A stretch of 64,000 bases of DNA from assembly GCA_024516035.1 (NCBI GenBank), contig CM044959.1, positions 12,278,872 through 12,342,871 of the forward strand. The letters run 5' to 3'. Source of the stretch: Bactericera cockerelli. Lineage: Eukaryota > Arthropoda > Insecta > Hemiptera > Triozidae. Shown one piece after another: positions 60,801-64,000 of this stretch. Within the stretch, counting starts at the first letter, position 1, and each line of letters begins with the position of its first letter. The notes under the pieces were generated by a model, which had not been told where the DNA came from, made no database searches, and saw only the letters and a program-made list of their open reading frames with translations. Position numbers and translations under genes: made by a program.

Positions 60801-63800
60801 GGCGTCATTTTTGAGATATAGCCGGTTGAATAAAAAAAAGTTCAGAAAAATTACTCTAATTATACTTAAAGGCACTGCCCGAGACAAACTCTTCGTTGTA
60901 CACACATAGGGTCTTTATTAATGTTATAAGCATATACCTAGGTATATTATATGCTAATTTCAACAAAATTGTAGTCGTTATTTTTGAGATATAGCCGGTT
61001 GAATAGAAAAAAGTTAAGAAAAATACTCTAATTATACTTAAAGGCACTGCCCGAGACAAACTCTTCGTTGTACACACATAGGGTCTTTTTTAATGTTATA
61101 ATCATATACCTAGGTATATTATATGCTAATTTCAACAAAGTTGTAGGCGTCATTTTTGAGATATAGCCGTTGAATAGAAAAAAGTTAAGAAAAAATACTC
61201 TTATTATACTTAAAGGCACTGCCCGAGACAAACTCTTCGTTGTACAAACATAGGGTCTTCTTTAATGTTTATAATCATATACCTAGGTATATCATATGCT
61301 AATTTCAACAAAGTTGTAGGTGTCATTTTCGTGATATAGCCGTTTTGAATATAAAAAGTTCAAAAAAATATTCTAATTATACATAAAGGCACTGCCCGAG
61401 ACAAACTCTTCGTTGTACACACATAGGGTCTTTTTGAATGTACTAGACACATACCAAGCCATCTAATATGGTAATTTCAACAAAGTTGTAGGTGTCATTT
61501 TTGAGATATTACTTGTTGAATTCCTACCTACAATATTTAGTGATTTTTAGATTCGAAATGTTATCGGCACTGCCCGAGGCAAAATGTCCAGTGTACACAT
61601 ATAGGGTCTTTTTTATTGTACTGAACACATACTGAGACACATAATGTGGCAATTTGAGCAGATTTATAGGTGTCATTTTTGAGATATAGCCGGTTGAATA
61701 TAAAAAAAATCAGAAAAATTACTCTAATTAAACTTAAAGACACTACCCGAGACAAACTCTTCGTTGTACACACATAGGGTCTTTTTTAATGTTATAAACA
61801 TATACCTAGGTATATCAAATGCTAATTTCAACAAAGTTGTAGGTGTCATTTTCGTGATATAGCCGTTCGAATATAAAAAGTTCAAAAAAAATATTCTAAT
61901 TATACATAAAGGCACTGCCCGAGACAAACTCTTCGTTGTACACACATAGGGTCTTTTTGAATGTACTAGACACATACCAAGCCATCTAATATGGTAAGTT
62001 CAACAAAGTTGTAGGTGTCATTTTTGAGATATTACTTGTTGAATTCCTACCTACAATATTTAGTGTTTTTAGATTCGAAATGTTATCGGCACTGCCCAAG
62101 GCAAAATGTCCAGTGTACACATATAGGGTCTTTTTTATTGTACTTAACACATACTGAGACACATAATGTGGCAATTTAAGCAGATTTGTAGGTGTCATTT
62201 TTGAGATATAGCCGGTTGAATAAAAAAAAGTTCAGAAAAATTACTCTAATTTTACTTAAAGGCACTGCCCGAGACAAATTCTTCGTTGTACACACATAGG
62301 GTCTTTTCCAATGTTATAAGCATATACCTAGGTATATTATATGCTAATTTCAACAAAGTTGTAGGCGTCATTTTTGAGATATAGCCGGTTGAATAGAAAA
62401 AAGTTTAGAAAAAATACTCTAATTATACTTAAAGGCACTGCCCAAGACAAACTCTTTGTTGTACACACATAGGGTCTTTTATAATGTTATAAGCATATAC
62501 CTAGGTATATCAAATGCTAATTTCAACAAAGTTGTAGGTGTCATTTTCGTGATATAGCCGTTTGAATATAAAAAGTTCAAAAAAAATTTCTAATTATACA
62601 TAAAGGCACTGCCCGAGACAAACTCTACGTTGTACACACATAGGGTCTTTTTGAATGTACTAGACACATACCAAGCCATCTAATATGGTAATTTCAACAA
62701 AGTTGTAGGTGTCATTTTTGAGATATTGCTTGTTGAATTCCTACCTACAATAATTATTGTTTTTAGATTCGAAATGTTATCGGCACTGCCCGAGGCAAAA
62801 TGTCCAGTGTACACATATAGGGTCTTTTTTATTGTACTGAACACATACTGAGACACATAATGTGGCAATTTGAGCAGATTTATAGGTGTCATTTTTGAGA
62901 TATAGCCGGTTGAATATAAAAAAAAATCAGAAAAATTACTCTAATTAAACTTAAAGTCACTGCCCGAGACAAACTCTTCGTTGTACACACATAGGGTCTT
63001 TTTTAATGTTATAAACATATACCTAGGTATATTAAATGCTAATTTCAAAAAAGTTGTAGGTGTCATTTTCGAGATATAGCCGTTTGAATATAAAAAGTTC
63101 AAAAAAAATATTCCAATTATACATAAAGGCACTGCCCGAGACAAACTCTACGTTGTACACACATAGGGTCTTTTTGAATGTGCTAGACACATACCAAGCC
63201 ATCTAATATGGTAATTTCAACAAAGTTGTAGGTGTCATTTTTGAGATATTGCTTGTTGAATTCCTACCTACAATAATTAGTGTTTATAGATTCGAAATGT
63301 TATCGGCACTGCCCGAGGCAAAATGTCCAGTGTACACATATAGGGTCTTTTTAATTGTACTTAACACATACTGAGACACATAATGTGGCAATTTAAGAAG
63401 ATTTGTAGGTGTCATTTTTGAGATATAGCCGGTTGAATAAAAAAAAGTTCAGAAAAATTACTCTAATTATATTTAAAGGCACTGCCCGAGACAAACTCTT
63501 CGTTGTACACACAGAGGGTCTTTTTTAATGTTATAATCATATACCTAGGTATATTATATGCTAATTTCAACAAAGTTGTAGGTGTCATTTTCGAGATATA
63601 GCCGTTTGAACATAAAAATTCAAAAAATTTATTCTAATTCTACATAAAGGCACTGCCCGAGACAAACTCTTCGTTGTACACACATAGGGTCTTTTTGAAT
63701 GTACTAGACACATAATAAGCCATCTAATATGGTAATTTAAACAAAGTTGTAGGTGTCATTTTTGAGATATTGCTTGTTGAATTCCTACCTACAATAATTA

Positions 63801-64000
63801 GTGTTTATAGATTCGAAATGTTATCGGCACTGCCCGAGGCAAAATGTCCAGTGTACACATATAGGGTCTTTTTAATTGTACTTAACACATACTGAGACAC
63901 ATAATGTGGCAATTTAAGCAGATTTGTAGGTGTCATTTTTGAGATATAGCCGGTTGAATAAAAAAAAGTTCAGAAAAATTACTCTAATTATATTTAAAGG
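57895..64000. repeat. Satellite array with three-monomer higher-order repeat
   Basis: Monomers all begin near GCACTGCCCGAG and share GTTGTAGGTGTCATTTTTGA and GAGATATAGCCG. Start positions 58165, 58342, 58515, 58686, 58863, 59036, 59207 give steps of 177, 173, 171, 177, 173, 171, so one higher-order unit is ~521 bp (types B, C, A). Type A holds a 16-base palindrome ATATACCTAGGTATAT. The array starts as a degenerate monomer at about 57895 and runs off the window. Irregular parts: several type A monomers in a row at 60780-61290, a truncated monomer near 60720-60790, and a long exact repeat (58165 onward equals 62606 onward, shift 4441 bp). The short minus-strand reading frames in it are not genes. 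Confidence 0.95.

Noticed and set aside
58239..63144. Several 67-86-codon minus-strand frames that look like a protein family (NLLKLPHYVSQYV-type)
   Set aside because: They recur with the satellite period and exist only because the monomers repeat; no start context, splicing or protein similarity.
57895..64000. CRISPR-like array
   Set aside because: Units are 171-177 bp and similar along their whole length, with no short repeat plus unique spacer pattern; also a eukaryotic sequence.

Overview
This is a eukaryotic, AT-rich window, most likely from an insect with a large, repeat-laden genome. Genes have GT-AG introns, the recognisable proteins match animal families, and there are several tRNA-headed SINE families, a mariner transposase, many MITEs and a satellite array. 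A hemipteran is a guess only; nothing in the sequence fixes the order.

Genes. (1) The last coding exon of an XPR1-type phosphate exporter (+, 5773-6037). (2) An intronless C2H2 zinc-finger gene of 732 codons (-, 14099-16297). (3) A complete seven-exon ARHGAP1/RhoGAP68F-type gene (+, 20678-28333): all splice phases close and give a 486-residue Sec14-like plus RhoGAP protein. (4) A complete four-exon LSM8 gene (-, 39828-35678) that joins to exactly 96 residues, the length of human LSm8. Weaker candidates are a coiled-coil terminal exon (-, 40209-40518) and two orphan + strand exons (42797-42901, 51378-51463).

Mobile DNA fills the rest. There are at least six tRNA-derived SINE families and one probable 5S-rRNA-derived element. 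LINE 3' ends are present, two with coding remnants. An apparently intact mariner transposase ORF lies at 47314-48364, inside nested fold-back elements that carry a THAP-domain exon. Internally deleted mariner-like copies occur at 11392-12449 and 24682-25244. Two elements with TTAA target duplications (6050-6412, 7133-7417), three Harbinger-like MITEs and two hAT-like elements, one a 2.1-kb fold-back, are also present. From about 57895 to the end of the window is a satellite with ~171-177-bp monomers in a three-monomer higher-order repeat of about 521 bp.

Main discoveries. (a) Three hammerhead ribozyme motifs: two in a 144-bp tandem repeat inside LSM8 intron 2 (-) and one in ARHGAP1 intron 6 (+). 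All have the conserved core, a GAGC/GCTC stem II and a minimal palindromic stem III, so these are retrozyme- or Penelope-related small elements. (b) In ARHGAP1, retroelement insertions next to exons 4, 5 and 6 are bracketed by direct copies, roughly 40-155 bp long, of the adjoining exon end and splice site, or of intron sequence. The last coding segments of both ARHGAP1 and XPR1 are also tandemly repeated past their stop codons. This recurring pattern is not explained by ordinary short target-site duplications.
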